Positions 53,254 to 62,571 of a stretch of DNA of 64,000 nt are shown here, piece by piece. A model generated the notes under the pieces. That model was given only the letters and a program-made list of their open reading frames with translations, was not told where the DNA came from and ran no database searches. Within the stretch, counting starts at the first letter, position 1. Each line of letters opens with the position of its first letter. The DNA is from Natrialba swarupiae (GTDB lineage: Archaea > Halobacteriota > Halobacteria > Halobacteriales > Natrialbaceae), in assembly GCF_008245225.1 (NCBI RefSeq), contig NZ_VTAW01000013.1, positions 53,343-117,342 of the forward strand, written 5' to 3'. A program made the position numbers and the translations under genes.

Positions 53254-53856
53254 TTACTCGAAGTGGTCGACGCACTTCCCGTACTCGTCGGCGACCGAGT
53301 CCCAGTTGACGACATCGAAGAAGTTGTCGATGAAGCTGCCGCGGTCCGGGCCATAGTCGTGGTAGTACGAGTGCTCCCAGACGTCGAGTGCGAGAATCGG
53401 GTGTGCGCCCCACAGCGCGCCCTGATCGTGCTTGTCGACCGCCAGGTTACGCAGCTGTTTCGCGACCGGGTCGTAGACGAGCAGGGCCCAGCCGCCGGCA
53501 GCGCCGGCAGCGGCCTCGAACTCGCCCTTCCAGGCGTCGTAAGAGCCGAAATCCTCCGCGATGCGGTCGGCGAGTTCGCCCTCCGGCTCGCCGCCGCCGT
53601 CGGGGGACATGTTCTCCCAGAACAGCGTGTGGAGATAGTGTCCACAGCCGTTGTGGGTGACACCGCCCATCGCTCCGGGCGAAGAGCCGAACTCGCCGGA
53701 TTCGCGGTTCTCCTCGAGGGTCTCCTCGGCGGAGTTGAGACCGTTAACGTAGCCCTGGTGGTGGGTATCGTGATGCCAGGTCACGACCTGCTCCGAGATC
53801 GACGGTTCGAGCGCATCGTAATCGTACGGTAGTGGTGGAAGTTCGTGGTCAGTCAT
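53254..53856 (-). CDS. sod: Manganese/iron superoxide dismutase
   Basis: A 200-residue superoxide dismutase that turns superoxide into oxygen and hydrogen peroxide. Metal ligands lie in TWHHDTHHQGYVNGLN, NGCGHYLHTLFWENM, and the DVWEHSYYHDYG motif. GGWALLVYD is the usual C-terminal-domain strand. The Gly in GGVTHNGCGHYLH fits Mn-type haloarchaeal enzymes. The start is at MTDHELPPLPYDY. Promoter region is upstream at 53857-53950. It stands alone between the FAD/Fe-S gene and a regulator. Confidence 0.97.
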   Translation of the reverse strand: MTDHELPPLPYDYDALEPSISEQVVTWHHDTHHQGYVNGLNSAEETLEENRESGEFGSSPGAMGGVTHNGCGHYLHTLFWENMSPDGGGEPEGELADRIAEDFGSYDAWKGEFEAAAGAAGGWALLVYDPVAKQLRNLAVDKHDQGALWGAHPILALDVWEHSYYHDYGPDRGSFIDNFFDVVNWDSVADEYGKCVDHFE

Positions 53857-54038
53857 TGGTAAACACCTGTTCGTTGTAATGCTATCTCTCCTGTTAAGTG
53901 TTGAGGAGTGAAACGATACCATACCCCACAATTACGTCGTGGGGAGTCGACTCCGTCAGAACCCACCACGAACGTCAAGTTAAACCTTTCAACCCGATCC
54001 GGTCCGCACATGCGTGTTTCGACGGCTCTCGTCATCTC

Positions 54039-54120
54039 ATACGATCTGTTGTCGGTCAGCACCGCCGCACCGGGGGCCCGTTCTCCGCGTGCGGCGGTAG
54101 AGAGGTACGTCAACCAGTAT
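54039..54120. repeat. 82-bp palindromic repeat element, copy C
   Basis: Starts ATACGATCTGTTGTCGG and ends TACGTCAACCAGTAT. The central stem is CCGCCGCAC…GTGCGGCGG around a loop that keeps CCCGTTCTCCG. Its outer ends are more diverged than in copies A and B, but its length is the same. The right end forms the TGA stop of the minus-strand regulator. Confidence 0.75.
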
Positions 54121-54500
54121 CAGGCGAACTCCTTGTGGTAGGCGTGCTCGAGCCACTCCTCGAGCGTCGGCTGGGTCCAGTATCTGACCGTTTCGCTGCG
54201 GCGGTCGTACTCGAGAACCCCCGAATCCTCGAGTTTCGGCACGTGAACGTGTTGGAGTTCCGTTCGGATCTCCAGTTTCTGTCGATCGATCTCGGAAACT
54301 AACTCACTCCCCTCCTCCCGGTTCTCGAAGGCGACAACGTTGTCCGTCACCTCCTCGAGCGTCGCGACGCCGTCGGGGCGGTCGTACAGAAAGTACAGCA
54401 CGTATCGACGACGGTGATTCGACAGGAGGTCGAAAACGACGTCGAGCGACGGAGTCGTATCAGTTGATAGTTGTGTCGACTCCCGTTCGGCTTCACGCAT
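54120..54500 (-). CDS. Winged-helix regulator (DUF7344-like)
   Basis: A 126-residue protein with one winged helix: PSLDVVFDLLSNHRRRYVLY, FLYDRPDGVATLEEVTDNVV, RTELQHVHVPKLEDSGVLEY and the wing DRRSETVRYWTQP. The LLSNHRRRYVLYFL opening is typical of the DUF7344 domain in haloarchaeal transcription factors. Ligand unknown. Its stop codon lies on the edge of an 82-bp repeat element, so the C-terminal residues HKEFA may have been set by that insertion. Confidence 0.85.
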   Translation of the reverse strand: MREAERESTQLSTDTTPSLDVVFDLLSNHRRRYVLYFLYDRPDGVATLEEVTDNVVAFENREEGSELVSEIDRQKLEIRTELQHVHVPKLEDSGVLEYDRRSETVRYWTQPTLEEWLEHAYHKEFA

Positions 54501-54658
54501 TCACGGACCACCTACCATAAGTTACCATTCGAAACCACCAACACCCCGTTCACCAGCCGCCACATTAGATGTTACGTCTACCGGAACGAGTACCTGTGTT
54601 ATATAATACACTTACTGGGCCGGGTAGAAATGCGGTGGAGCTGGTTCGACGGGCGGGG

Positions 54659-55123
54659 CTACTCGTAGAGCCAACCGGCGTCGTGTTGATCGTAGTCGAT
54701 CAGTTCGTCGTCGTCGAAGTGGATCGAGATCTCGCGTTCGTTTGCGCCCTCGTCCTCGTGGTCGGCGGCGTGAACGACGTTCCGACCGAGATCGAGCGCG
54801 TAGTCGCCCCGGATCGTTCCGGGTTCGGCCTCGAGCGGATCGGTCTCGCCGATCATCTGGCGGACCTGACGGGTCGCGTCCTGGCCCTCCCAGACCATCG
54901 GGACGACCGGGCCGGAGGTGATGAAGTCGACGAGGTCGTCGTAAAACGGCTTGTCCTCGTGCTCGCCGTAGTGTTCTTCGGCTCGTTCGCGGGGCATGTT
55001 CTCGACTTTGATGGCGACGAGTTTGAGCCCGCGCTCCTCGAGCCGAGAGATCACTTCGCCCACGAGCCCGCGTGCGAACGCGTCGGGTTTGACCATCACG
55101 AACGTGCGTTCGTGGTCGCTCAT
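54659..55123 (-). CDS. ndk: Nucleoside diphosphate kinase
   Basis: A 154-residue enzyme that transfers the terminal phosphate of ATP to other nucleoside diphosphates through a phospho-histidine. Motifs: [58 protein letters not shown] with the active-site His in RNVVHAADH, and the [16 protein letters not shown] end. It overlaps the L24e gene upstream by 4 nt (ATGA), giving the conserved archaeal L7Ae-S28e-L24e-Ndk operon. Confidence 0.97.
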   Translation of the reverse strand: MSDHERTFVMVKPDAFARGLVGEVISRLEERGLKLVAIKVENMPRERAEEHYGEHEDKPFYDDLVDFITSGPVVPMVWEGQDATRQVRQMIGETDPLEAEPGTIRGDYALDLGRNVVHAADHEDEGANEREISIHFDDDELIDYDQHDAGWLYE

Positions 55124-55485
55124 TGGTCGTCTTCCTCGTCGTCGCGCTCGGCGGTTTCCGCCTCGTCCGATTCGGCGTTCGCTGGCGCGTCGTCGTCTTC
55201 GACGTCTTCACCGTCGGCGGATTCGGTGTCGTCCTCGTCGACGGCTTCGACGACGTCCTCCTGGTCTGGTTCCTCCTCGACGTCCGCGTCCGTCTCGACG
55301 GGGCCTTTCCCGGCGCGACCTTCCGCGGTCCACTCGAGATCGCGCGGTTCGCGACCGAGCTTGTAGTTTTTCTCGGCCTTCGAGTCGACGAAGTGGAGCA
55401 CGGTTCCGTCGTTGCGGACGTACATGATGCCCGTGCCGGGCTCGATCTCTTCGCCCGTATAGTCGCACGTGCGTTTCTCGACCAT
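55120..55485 (-). CDS. rpl24e: 50S ribosomal protein L24e with acidic extension
   Basis: A 121-residue protein. The first ~60 residues are the L24e zinc-less/zinc-type core ([55 protein letters not shown]). The rest is an Asp/Glu-rich tail of about 60 residues, much longer than the usual L24e, which is ~60 residues in all. The tail is probably disordered. It lies between S28e and ndk in a tight operon. Confidence 0.93.
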   Translation of the reverse strand: MVEKRTCDYTGEEIEPGTGIMYVRNDGTVLHFVDSKAEKNYKLGREPRDLEWTAEGRAGKGPVETDADVEEEPDQEDVVEAVDEDDTESADGEDVEDDDAPANAESDEAETAERDDEEDDQ

Positions 55486-55488
55486 TGG

Positions 55489-55713
55489 TTACTGACCTCC
55501 GATGGAGTCCGCCTCGCGGGCGGTCTCGCGAAGCTGGAGTACGTCCCCTTCGCGGACCGGCCCGAGACAGTTTCGGGTGATGATTCGTCCCTGGTTCTCG
55601 CCCTCCTGAATGCGGCACTTGACCTGCATGGCCTCGCCGTGCATTCCGGTTTTGCCGACGATCTCGATGACCTCGGCGGGCGTGGATCCGGTTTCTTCCT
55701 CTTCAGCACTCAT
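55489..55713 (-). CDS. rps28e: 30S ribosomal protein S28e
   Basis: A 74-residue OB-fold ribosomal protein: [59 protein letters not shown]. It has the conserved [18 protein letters not shown] segment. It starts 11 nt after L7Ae and ends 3 nt before L24e, in one operon. Confidence 0.97.
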   Translation of the reverse strand: MSAEEEETGSTPAEVIEIVGKTGMHGEAMQVKCRIQEGENQGRIITRNCLGPVREGDVLQLRETAREADSIGGQ

Positions 55714-55724
55714 CTTCGGTCACC

Positions 55725-56087
55725 TCAGTCGAGATCCTCGACCTTGTCGGCGATGTCCTCGACGTCACCGTCGGCCTCGCCGGCGTCGACGATCGCTGCG
55801 GCGGCCGAGCCGACCTCGAGGCCGGCGGCGTGGCCGACGTCGTCCTGGGTCTCGACGAAGACGACCGGAATGCCCTTCTCGTCTGCAAGTTCGGGAAGGT
55901 GCATGACGATCTCTTCGGGAGAGACGTCCTCGGCGACGTAGACGAGATCGGCGTTGCCGCGCTCGATCGCTTTCGTCGTTTCGTTGGTTCCTTTCTTTAC
56001 GCGTCCGGTGTCTCGTGCGACCTCGAGCGCCTCGAGGGCGTCGTCGGCGAGGTCGGCTGGAATTTCAGTGGTTACGTAGACTGCCAT
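55725..56087 (-). CDS. rpl7ae: 50S ribosomal protein L7Ae
   Basis: A 120-residue k-turn binding protein used in the ribosome, box C/D and H/ACA RNPs and RNase P. Conserved parts: [20 protein letters not shown] (RNA contact), [20 protein letters not shown], and [20 protein letters not shown]. It heads the ribosomal operon. Its message has a leader of ~130 nt and a Shine-Dalgarno GGAGAGGTGA, unlike most genes here. Confidence 0.97.
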   Translation of the reverse strand: MAVYVTTEIPADLADDALEALEVARDTGRVKKGTNETTKAIERGNADLVYVAEDVSPEEIVMHLPELADEKGIPVVFVETQDDVGHAAGLEVGSAAAAIVDAGEADGDVEDIADKVEDLD

Positions 56088-56250
56088 TGGTTGTTCACCT
56101 CTCCTACACGTGGGCTCGCGCTCCCCTGCCGTCCGGGACGCTGGGCATCCCGTGCCGACACGATAGCCGGCGGAAGTCCTGTAAGGCTAGGAGCATCATC
56201 AACCCCGCGTAGGGTGTAGTACGGAGTAGCGCTGCCCCCCTTAAAAGCGT
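56088..56250 (-). promoter_or_regulatory. Long structured leader and promoter of the L7Ae operon
   Basis: On the minus strand TTTTAAGG at ~56240-56247 is a TATA candidate, placing transcription start near 56215-56220 and leaving a leader of about 130 nt. The leader can form a CGGGA…TCCCG hairpin and ends in GGAGAGGTGA before the ATG. L7Ae is known to repress its own mRNA through k-turns in other archaea; a clear k-turn (GA/GA pairs) was not confirmed here. Confidence 0.5.
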
Positions 56251-56437
56251 GTTCAAACTATCGGAGCCGTGCGATTCCTCCCCACGGTAGCGCTCGTCTC
56301 CACTATCTCTAACGAGCAACTACTCGGAGACACACGTTTCCCGTCGTCGCGTTCAGCGAAAGGCCAGTCAGTGCCGTCCGCCGGTTTCCGCCAGTCCGGC
56401 AGTATCTTACCGTCGAACGACCAAACCGGGGATACCG
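56251..56437. other. Divergent intergenic region, L7Ae operon and tmcA
   Basis: No gene is seen. It holds the upstream part of the L7Ae promoter and the promoter of tmcA, with GTATCTTACC near 56401-56410 about 28-37 nt before the tmcA ATG. Confidence 0.4.
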
Positions 56438-58837
56438 ATGGAGAACGTCGCCTCGGTCGCCGGTTCGCTGTTCGACGAAGCGCAGCGAACGAACGAGCGG
56501 CGAGCGCTCGTGCTCGCGGGCGACCGCGAACGGGGACACGACGCCCTCGAGTCGGCCCTCGAGGCGCTCCCGATCCCGATCACGGACACGACGCTGGTCG
56601 GTTCCGAGGATCGACTGCGCTGTGAGTGCGTTTCCCAGTCGAGAGCGGGCGAACTGCTCGGGACGACCCGAACCGCGGTCGCGCTGGACACCCACGGCGG
56701 TCTCCGACCGAACGCGCTCGGGAGCGTTCTCGGCGCAATCGACGGCGGCGGCCTGTTCATCCTGCTGGTCCCGTCACTCGAGGACTGGCCCGATCGTCGC
56801 GGCGGGTTCGACGAGTCGCTTGCAGTCCCGCCGTTCTCGTTGTCCGAGGTCACGGGTCGATTTCGACGGCGACTCGTCGACACCCTCCGGGCCCACCGCG
56901 GTATCGCCGTCGTCGACCTCACGAGCGGCCGACTCGAGGCCGACGGGTTGACGCATCCGGCCCCGCGCTGGTATCCGGCGACCGACGGCGAGCAGTCGTC
57001 GGATTCGCGCCACCAACGGTTGTCGCCCGACCAGCATCTATTCCCGCCCGAAACGTACGACGCGTGCCTGACCGACGACCAGGCCGAGGCGGTCGCCGCG
57101 TTCGAATCCCTCGCGGGTGAAAGCGAGAGCGAGGGCGATCGGGAGTGTGAGAACGGGTATGGGAGCGGGAAGCGGGCGCTCGTCCTCCAGGCCGACCGTG
57201 GTCGCGGGAAGTCGAGCGCCGCCGGGCTGGCTGCGGGCGCACTCGCCGCCGCCGGGGCCGACGTTCTCGTCACGGCACCCGATCGACGAAACGCTCGAGA
57301 GGTGTTCGACCGTGCCGGCGAACTCTGTAACCGCCTCGAGGCCGCGACGATCGTCGAGTCAGAGCTCCTCGAGACGGTCGACGGCGGTCGCGTTCGGTTT
57401 CTCGAGCCCGCGGCCGCCGTCGGCGAGAGCACCCCGACGGACGAAGACGGCTCAGGGATCGACGGACGGGGTGAAACACCGGACGTCGTGATCGTCGACG
57501 AGGCGGCCGCGTTTCCGGTTTCCCGGCTCGAGGCGTTCCTCGAAGCGGATCGGATCGCGTTCGCGACGACGACCCACGGCTACGAGGGGGCGGGCCGAGG
57601 GTTCTCGGTGCGCTTTCGCGACCGACTCGCCGACAGCGACCACGAGGTCGTCGATCGAACGCTCGTCGAGCCGATCCGCTACGCCGCGGGTGATCCACTC
57701 GAGGTTTGGGGCTTTCGGGCGCTGTTGCTCGACGCGCGACCGCCGGTGGCTCCCCTCGTCGCGGACGCACAGCCGGAAACCGTCGAGTACTGCCGTCTCG
57801 AGCCCGACGAGTTGCTCGCCGACGAGTCGCTCCTCCGGGAGGCGTTTGGCCTGCTCGTCCTCGCCCACTACCGGACCGAACCCAACGACCTCGCGCGGCT
57901 GCTCGACGCTCCAAACCTCGAGACTCGGGCGTTGGTCCACGACGGACACGTCGCCAGCGTTGCCCTGCTCGCACGCGAAGGTGGACTCTCGGCGGAGACG
58001 CGAGAAACGATGTACGAAGGCGGACGCGTACGCGGGAACATGCTTCCGGACGTGCTCACGAGCCAGCTTCGAGACGAGGAGGCGGGACGCCCTCGTGGGA
58101 TCAGGATCGTCCGGATCGCCACACACCATGACGCGCGTGGGCGAGGACTCGGTTCGCAACTCCTCGAGTGCGTCGAGGCGGAGTTCGCAGGCCGTGGAGG
58201 GACCGCCGACGAGGACGACTCCGTCGACTGGCTCGGAACCGGGTTCGGCGCGACGCCCGGCCTCCTCTCGTTTTGGCGCGAGAACGGGTATCGGACGGTC
58301 CACGTCTCGGGCACTCGAAACGACGCCAGCGGGAAACACTCGGCGCTCATGCTTCGACCAGCAAGCGACGGGGGTCGGGCGCTTCACGATCGGCACGCGA
58401 GGTGGTTCGCCCGCCGGATTTCGGCCCTCTCGACCGACGCCCTCGCCGATCTCGAGCCGGACACCGTCCGCGAACTCCTGGGCAGCGTCGACGAGCGCGC
58501 CGCGCCGGCGCTCGAACTCTCCGACCACGAGTGGCGGATCGTCGCCGGTGCGGCCTACGGCCCCGGCCTGTTCGACGTCGATCCGGGCCCATTTCGCGCG
58601 CTCGCGGTCAGATATCTGGTGGAGACTCCCGACTCCGTCGCACTCGAGGATCGCCAGGAACGCCTGCTCGTGTTGCGAGTTCTCCAGGGCCGAGCGTGGC
58701 CGGCCGTCGCCGACCGTCTCGAGTATCACTCGACGAGACAGTGCATGCGGGCACTCGGCGAGACGTTCCGCCCGCTGGTCGATCGATACGGTTCCGAGGC
58801 GGCGCGTTCGGTACGCGAGCGCTTTCTCGAGGAGTGA
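56438..58837 (+). CDS. tmcA: tRNA(Met) cytidine acetyltransferase TmcA
   Basis: A 799-residue enzyme that acetylates cytidine (ac4C) in RNA using acetyl-CoA and ATP. Order: N-terminal TmcA/DUF1726 region, RecD-like helicase domain with Walker A in LQADRGRGKSSAAGLAAG and Walker B in VVIVDEAAAFPVSRLEAFL, then a GNAT acetyltransferase (RIVRIATHHDARGRGLGSQL, WLGTGFGATPGLLSFWRENG) and a C-terminal tRNA-binding helical part. Archaeal TmcA/Nat10 relatives act widely on tRNA and rRNA. Length is normal for the family. Transcribed alone, divergent from the L7Ae operon. Confidence 0.95.
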   Translation: MENVASVAGSLFDEAQRTNERRALVLAGDRERGHDALESALEALPIPITDTTLVGSEDRLRCECVSQSRAGELLGTTRTAVALDTHGGLRPNALGSVLGAIDGGGLFILLVPSLEDWPDRRGGFDESLAVPPFSLSEVTGRFRRRLVDTLRAHRGIAVVDLTSGRLEADGLTHPAPRWYPATDGEQSSDSRHQRLSPDQHLFPPETYDACLTDDQAEAVAAFESLAGESESEGDRECENGYGSGKRALVLQADRGRGKSSAAGLAAGALAAAGADVLVTAPDRRNAREVFDRAGELCNRLEAATIVESELLETVDGGRVRFLEPAAAVGESTPTDEDGSGIDGRGETPDVVIVDEAAAFPVSRLEAFLEADRIAFATTTHGYEGAGRGFSVRFRDRLADSDHEVVDRTLVEPIRYAAGDPLEVWGFRALLLDARPPVAPLVADAQPETVEYCRLEPDELLADESLLREAFGLLVLAHYRTEPNDLARLLDAPNLETRALVHDGHVASVALLAREGGLSAETRETMYEGGRVRGNMLPDVLTSQLRDEEAGRPRGIRIVRIATHHDARGRGLGSQLLECVEAEFAGRGGTADEDDSVDWLGTGFGATPGLLSFWRENGYRTVHVSGTRNDASGKHSALMLRPASDGGRALHDRHARWFARRISALSTDALADLEPDTVRELLGSVDERAAPALELSDHEWRIVAGAAYGPGLFDVDPGPFRALAVRYLVETPDSVALEDRQERLLVLRVLQGRAWPAVADRLEYHSTRQCMRALGETFRPLVDRYGSEAARSVRERFLEE

Positions 58838-58983
58838 GATCGACTGGCGCAGGTCTGGTTCGCACGGCGACGTGACGGTTCGGGTCGGTGCGTACGGCGA
58901 CGTGAGTTACGGTAGTCGACACCCGACCGAGCCGGTGCTGTGGTGGCCACAGTTTCAACCACGTCGAGGATGTATCGCCCTGC

Positions 58984-59520
58984 ATGGAGTTCGACGTCGT
59001 CCAGGGAGACATCGCAGCACAGTCCGCCGACGCGCTCGTCAACGCCGCGGGAACCAGCCTGCGGATGGGGTCGGGCGTCGCCGGCGCACTCCGCCGGGAG
59101 GCGGGCGAGGAACTCAATCAGGAGGCGATGGACGAGGGACCCGTCGACCTCGGTGACGTCGTGGTCACGGACGCCTACGATCTCGACGCCGAGTACGTCA
59201 TTCACGCGGCCGCAATGGCCCACTACGGAGACCGGCAGGCGACCGCGGAGAGCGTCCGGGATTCGACGCGGAACGCACTCGAGACGGCCGACGAACTGGG
59301 CTGTCGCTCGCTCGTCTTGCCGGCGCTTGGCTGTGGGGTCGCCGGCTTCGACCTCGCCGATGGCGCGGCGATCATCGGCGATGTGATCGACGGCTACGAG
59401 CCGGAGACGCTAGAGGGGGTTCGATTTATCGCTTACAGCGACGAGGAGTACGACGCGATTCGTGTGGCGACGGGGACGACGGAATCGGAGCTGAGCGAAG
59501 GGAGCGAAGCGGATCAGTGA
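58984..59520 (+). CDS. Macro-domain protein (ADP-ribose binding or hydrolysis)
   Basis: A 178-residue macro domain with a short acidic tail. ADP-ribose-site motifs: VVQGDIAAQSADALVNAAGT, the GSGVAGALRREAG loop, and LPALGCGVAGFDLADGA. Such proteins remove ADP-ribose from proteins or nucleic acids or hydrolyse O-acetyl-ADP-ribose. The asparagine in VNAAG is kept, so activity is plausible. It is preceded by ~145 nt with a likely promoter and is unlinked to its neighbours. Its partner enzyme is not in the window, though a TIR protein lies ~57 kb away. Confidence 0.93.
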   Translation: MEFDVVQGDIAAQSADALVNAAGTSLRMGSGVAGALRREAGEELNQEAMDEGPVDLGDVVVTDAYDLDAEYVIHAAAMAHYGDRQATAESVRDSTRNALETADELGCRSLVLPALGCGVAGFDLADGAAIIGDVIDGYEPETLEGVRFIAYSDEEYDAIRVATGTTESELSEGSEADQ

Positions 59521-59733
59521 GGGGGCCGCCGCAGTGACCTAAACGGGAAAATATCGACGGTCTTAGCCGGAAACCTTCGGTCGATTTCGGGGACGTGCCG
59601 CGAGGAAGACGACGCCGCTGGCGACGATTGCGGGCATAGCGTTCACGTGTTGTTCGATCGATAACATACTCCGTTCGACACGTCCCGAGTGCAGTCCTGT
59701 CAGAACGCGTCGACGTGTGAGAAGAACAGACGC
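59521..59733. other. Intergenic region, macro-domain gene to purM
   Basis: About 213 bases. A 34-codon minus-strand frame (59563-59667) encodes a hydrophobic segment, AIVASGVVFLAARPRNRP, but is too short to support as a gene. Otherwise nothing is seen. Confidence 0.35.
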
Positions 59734-60735
59734 TCAGGAAAGCGAGAGCCCGCGAATCTCGACGGACTCGCCCGCTTCGACGCGACCGATGATCTCGCCG
59801 CCCGTCTCGTCGACGAACGCCCCGGCCCGGTCTTCGGGGAGTGCAACGACGAAGCCGGTCCCCATGTTGAACGTGCGGTGCATCTCCTCGTCGGTGACGT
59901 TGCCTTCCGTCTGGACGAACTCGAAGATCGGCTGGGCGGGGTGTGGATCGTCGATCACGTAGCGGCGCTCGCCCATCCGGAGGAGGTTGGTCCAGCCGCC
60001 ACCCGTGACGTGGGCCGCCGCCCGGACGCCGTGGTCGCCCATTGGCTCGAGCAAGTCGGTGTAGATCCGCGTCGGACGGAGCAGTTCCTCGCCGATCGTC
60101 CGGCTCTCGTCGTGGGGGAACGGGTCGGTGTACTCGTAATTGCGGGTGACGGCCTCGCGAGCGAGCGTGAGCCCGTTCGAGTGGATGCCACTCGAGGGAA
60201 CGCCGACGAGGACGTCGCCGACGGCGGCCTCGCCCTCGAGTACCGCGTCTTTTTCGGCGAGACCGACGCAGGTTCCCGCGAGGTCGAACCCTTTTACGAC
60301 CTCCGGCATGACGGCCGTCTCGCCCCCGAGCATCGTCAGGTCGGCCGTCTCGAGGCCGACGGCCAACCCTTCGCCGATCTGGTTGGTGAGTTCCTCGTCG
60401 GGATCGTCGATCGCGAGATAGTCGACGAACGCGACGGGCCTAACGCCCGCCGCCACGAGATCGTTGACGTTCATCGCGATGCAGTCGATGCCGATCGTCG
60501 AGTAGTCCTCGATCGCCTCGGCGACGAGGAGTTTCGTGCCGACGCCGTCGGTCGCAAGCGCCAGATACCGGTCGCCGATGTCGACCAAGCCGGCGTACTC
60601 GGTTCGCAGGTCGCTCCCAAAGGCCTCGAGCAACGCGGCGGTCGCGTCCTCGCTCGCCTCGATGTCGACGCCGGTCTCGGCGTACGTGAGTCCCTCGCCC
60701 CCCTCCTCGGGGTCGTCGTCGGCTGTCTCGGTCAT
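59734..60735 (-). CDS. purM: Phosphoribosylformylglycinamidine cyclo-ligase (AIR synthetase)
   Basis: A 333-residue enzyme of de novo purine synthesis, making aminoimidazole ribonucleotide with ATP. Conserved motifs: LTYAETGVDIEASEDA, LALATDGVGTKLLVAEAI, IGIDCIAMNVNDLVAAGVRP, TMLGGETAVMPEV, GVPSSGIHSNGLTLAR and AAHVTGGGWTNLLRM. The start is at MTETADDD; an ATG nine codons upstream is less likely. No other pur gene lies nearby. It is divergent from the DUF555 gene, ~98 nt apart. Confidence 0.96.
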   Translation of the reverse strand: MTETADDDPEEGGEGLTYAETGVDIEASEDATAALLEAFGSDLRTEYAGLVDIGDRYLALATDGVGTKLLVAEAIEDYSTIGIDCIAMNVNDLVAAGVRPVAFVDYLAIDDPDEELTNQIGEGLAVGLETADLTMLGGETAVMPEVVKGFDLAGTCVGLAEKDAVLEGEAAVGDVLVGVPSSGIHSNGLTLAREAVTRNYEYTDPFPHDESRTIGEELLRPTRIYTDLLEPMGDHGVRAAAHVTGGGWTNLLRMGERRYVIDDPHPAQPIFEFVQTEGNVTDEEMHRTFNMGTGFVVALPEDRAGAFVDETGGEIIGRVEAGESVEIRGLSLS

Positions 60736-60833
60736 GTGCGAACGACCGCGTGGGTCGTCCAAAAGATCACCGGTCCGCCGATGTGGGGGGTGTGGGGCGA
60801 ACCTTCATACTACAGGCGACCCAACAGTTGGGT

Positions 60834-61283
60834 ATGAACTGCAGGGTTGTCGTCGAAGCTGCTGTGCCGGTGTTCGACGTGGAGACGGAAGACGAGGCGA
60901 TCCGAATCGCCATCTCGAAGACGGGCGAGATGCTGAACCCTGACTTAAACTACGTCGAGATCGATATGGGCGAACGGACGTCCCCATCGGGAGAGGAGCT
61001 TCCACCCGCGTTTATCGCAGCCGACGAGGCGCTGGTCGCTCTCGAGCTCGAGATGACCGTCTTCAACGTCGAGCGCGAGGAACACGCCTCGCGCATCGCC
61101 AGAAAGGAGATCGGTCAACGCCTCGAGAACATCCCACTCGAGGTTACGGAAATCGAGACGATCGAAGACGAGGAGTCGACCGACGACGAAGAACCCGAGA
61201 CCGACGACGACGAGTCGAAGGCGAACGACGACGAGTCGGAGTCGGACGAAATCCTCCCCGAGTTCGAGGATCTCGTCGAGTAA
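60834..61283 (+). CDS. DUF555 (UPF0212) family protein with acidic tail
   Basis: A 149-residue protein. The first ~110 residues match DUF555/UPF0212 (MNCRVVVEAAVPVFDVETED, RIAISKTGEMLNPDLNYVEI, FIAADEALVALELEMTVFNV, EEHASRIARKEIGQRLENIP). The last ~40 residues are an Asp/Glu/Ser tail. The family is nearly universal in archaea and of unknown function. The start at MNCRVVVE is conserved. Transcribed alone. Confidence 0.9.
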   Translation: MNCRVVVEAAVPVFDVETEDEAIRIAISKTGEMLNPDLNYVEIDMGERTSPSGEELPPAFIAADEALVALELEMTVFNVEREEHASRIARKEIGQRLENIPLEVTEIETIEDEESTDDEEPETDDDESKANDDESESDEILPEFEDLVE

Positions 61284-61463
61284 TCGCTCGTTTCCGACGG
61301 ACGATGTCCGTGAGCGTTCCGTGACGACTCGGCTCCGTCGTGGCGAGACTCCGTAGTGTTTCCTCTCTGGGGGACAGAGACACTGTCGTCCGAGATTCCA
61401 GCGAGACGAGAGAGACGGTCTCACCAGTCGGTGGGTAGTGTACCCGAGAATACGACGCGAGAT

Positions 61464-61700
61464 TCAGTCAGCGGTTGCGGCGACGACTTCCTGTTCGTCC
61501 TCGCGCATGTTGGTCGTGATGCCACCGGCGAGCGCAAAGACGGCTGCTTTGTGGTCCGTTTTCGATTTGTGGATCGATGTCGGTCGAATACCGCGCGATT
61601 CGTACTCCTCGAGGTCGATCTGACAGTCATTCCACTCTGCACACTGGTTCGATACCTCCGCGAGAAGTCCGTGAAGGTGAATGAGCTCCTGCTTCTTCAT
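61464..61700 (-). CDS. UPF0058 family protein
   Basis: A 78-residue protein: MKKQELIHLHGLLAEVSNQC, IDLEEYESRGIRPTSIHKSK, KTDHKAAVFALAGGITTNMR. This is the UPF0058 family found throughout Halobacteria, of unknown function, with an N-terminal helical region that often lies near metabolic or replication genes. The start at MKKQELIH is chosen over MVMKKQ two codons upstream. Convergent with DUF555. Confidence 0.88.
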   Translation of the reverse strand: MKKQELIHLHGLLAEVSNQCAEWNDCQIDLEEYESRGIRPTSIHKSKTDHKAAVFALAGGITTNMREDEQEVVAATAD

Positions 61701-61955
61701 AACCATCCACTCCTACCCACTGCAGGGTTATATTATTATCTTGAGTCGCGTTACCATGCATCTTATGCTGTGCCTTCGTGACTGTCGAGATCGCAAACCA
61801 ATTCGAACCGATAACTGACTGGGCGAAACCGTCGTCTAAGACGCTGTTGGGCATCCCCGAATTCGGGAAACACCTGGTTTACCCGTCGATTTCCCTCGGC
61901 GTAGCCCACTGCGAACGGGAACAGCGAATTCGAAAACCCGTCGGTTACGTTCCGG

Positions 61956-62135
61956 CTACCCGAGTTGTTTCAACGTCTGAAGGTCTCGATCGGTTCGCAT
62001 AAACTCCGCCGTTCGACGCGACGCGTGACAGTTCGGACAGTGAAACATCTCGGTCGAGGCCGGAAGCTCCCCCGGCGTGACCTGCCAATCTTTCCCACAT
62101 TCTGGACACAACAGTCGAACGGTCGTTTCGTCCAT
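61956..62135 (-). CDS. Small zinc-binding protein, 59 aa (DUF7836-like)
   Basis: A 59-residue protein with two CxxC pairs, C10-x2-C13 (LLCPECGKDW) and C33-x2-C36 (FHCPNCHASRR), that likely form one zinc ribbon. It reads MDETTVRLLCPECGKDWQVT then PGELPASTEMFHCPNCHASR and ends LQTLKQLG. It resembles a widespread haloarchaeal small zinc-finger family. The gene is short and antisense to larger non-coding frames. Function unknown. Confidence 0.8.
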   Translation of the reverse strand: MDETTVRLLCPECGKDWQVTPGELPASTEMFHCPNCHASRRTAEFMRTDRDLQTLKQLG

Positions 62136-62571
62136 GGTATGTGATTACACACCGCCCGTGAAAAACCTTGTCGACCCGGATGCTGTCTCGACATTGGACA
62201 GGTATTTTCAACGAAGTTAGCAGATAGATCGATCAGTCGGCGGGCTAATTTTCACGCTTTGGCGCTGGAGAGTGCCGTACGTTCAATATACTCGGTTGTG
62301 AAATCCGATCACCCACCAGATGGCCGACAAGTATATTCGAGTGGGTGACGTTAGGGTCTGTGGCGGGGACGGGCGCACAGTCGTTGCCACAACTGCGTCC
62401 AGTGCCGTCGGCGACGGCGGATCGATAACGGTCAACTGCCGATGGGACTCGCCCGTAATCCCGGTTCCTCGCCACCCGGACGAATCCGATCTCGAGAGGG
62501 GGATGGGGGCTTTCCCCTTTCGATATTCGGCGCATCGACCCGAGAGGGCGGTCGACTCGAGCGGACGAAAC
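62136..62571. other. Gene-free stretch between two small minus-strand genes
   Basis: About 436 bases. A 96-codon minus frame (62245-62535) and a plus frame near 62320 exist, but neither has haloarchaeal composition or a recognisable motif. AT-rich spots near 62200-62290 could be promoters. Nothing firm is seen. Confidence 0.4.

Noticed and set aside
59563..59667. A 34-codon hydrophobic minus-strand frame
   Set aside because: It has one membrane-like stretch but is too short, without promoter or known family.
61778..62002. A 74-codon plus-strand frame near the UPF0058 gene
   Set aside because: It runs antisense into the better supported zinc-ribbon gene and has no recognisable features.
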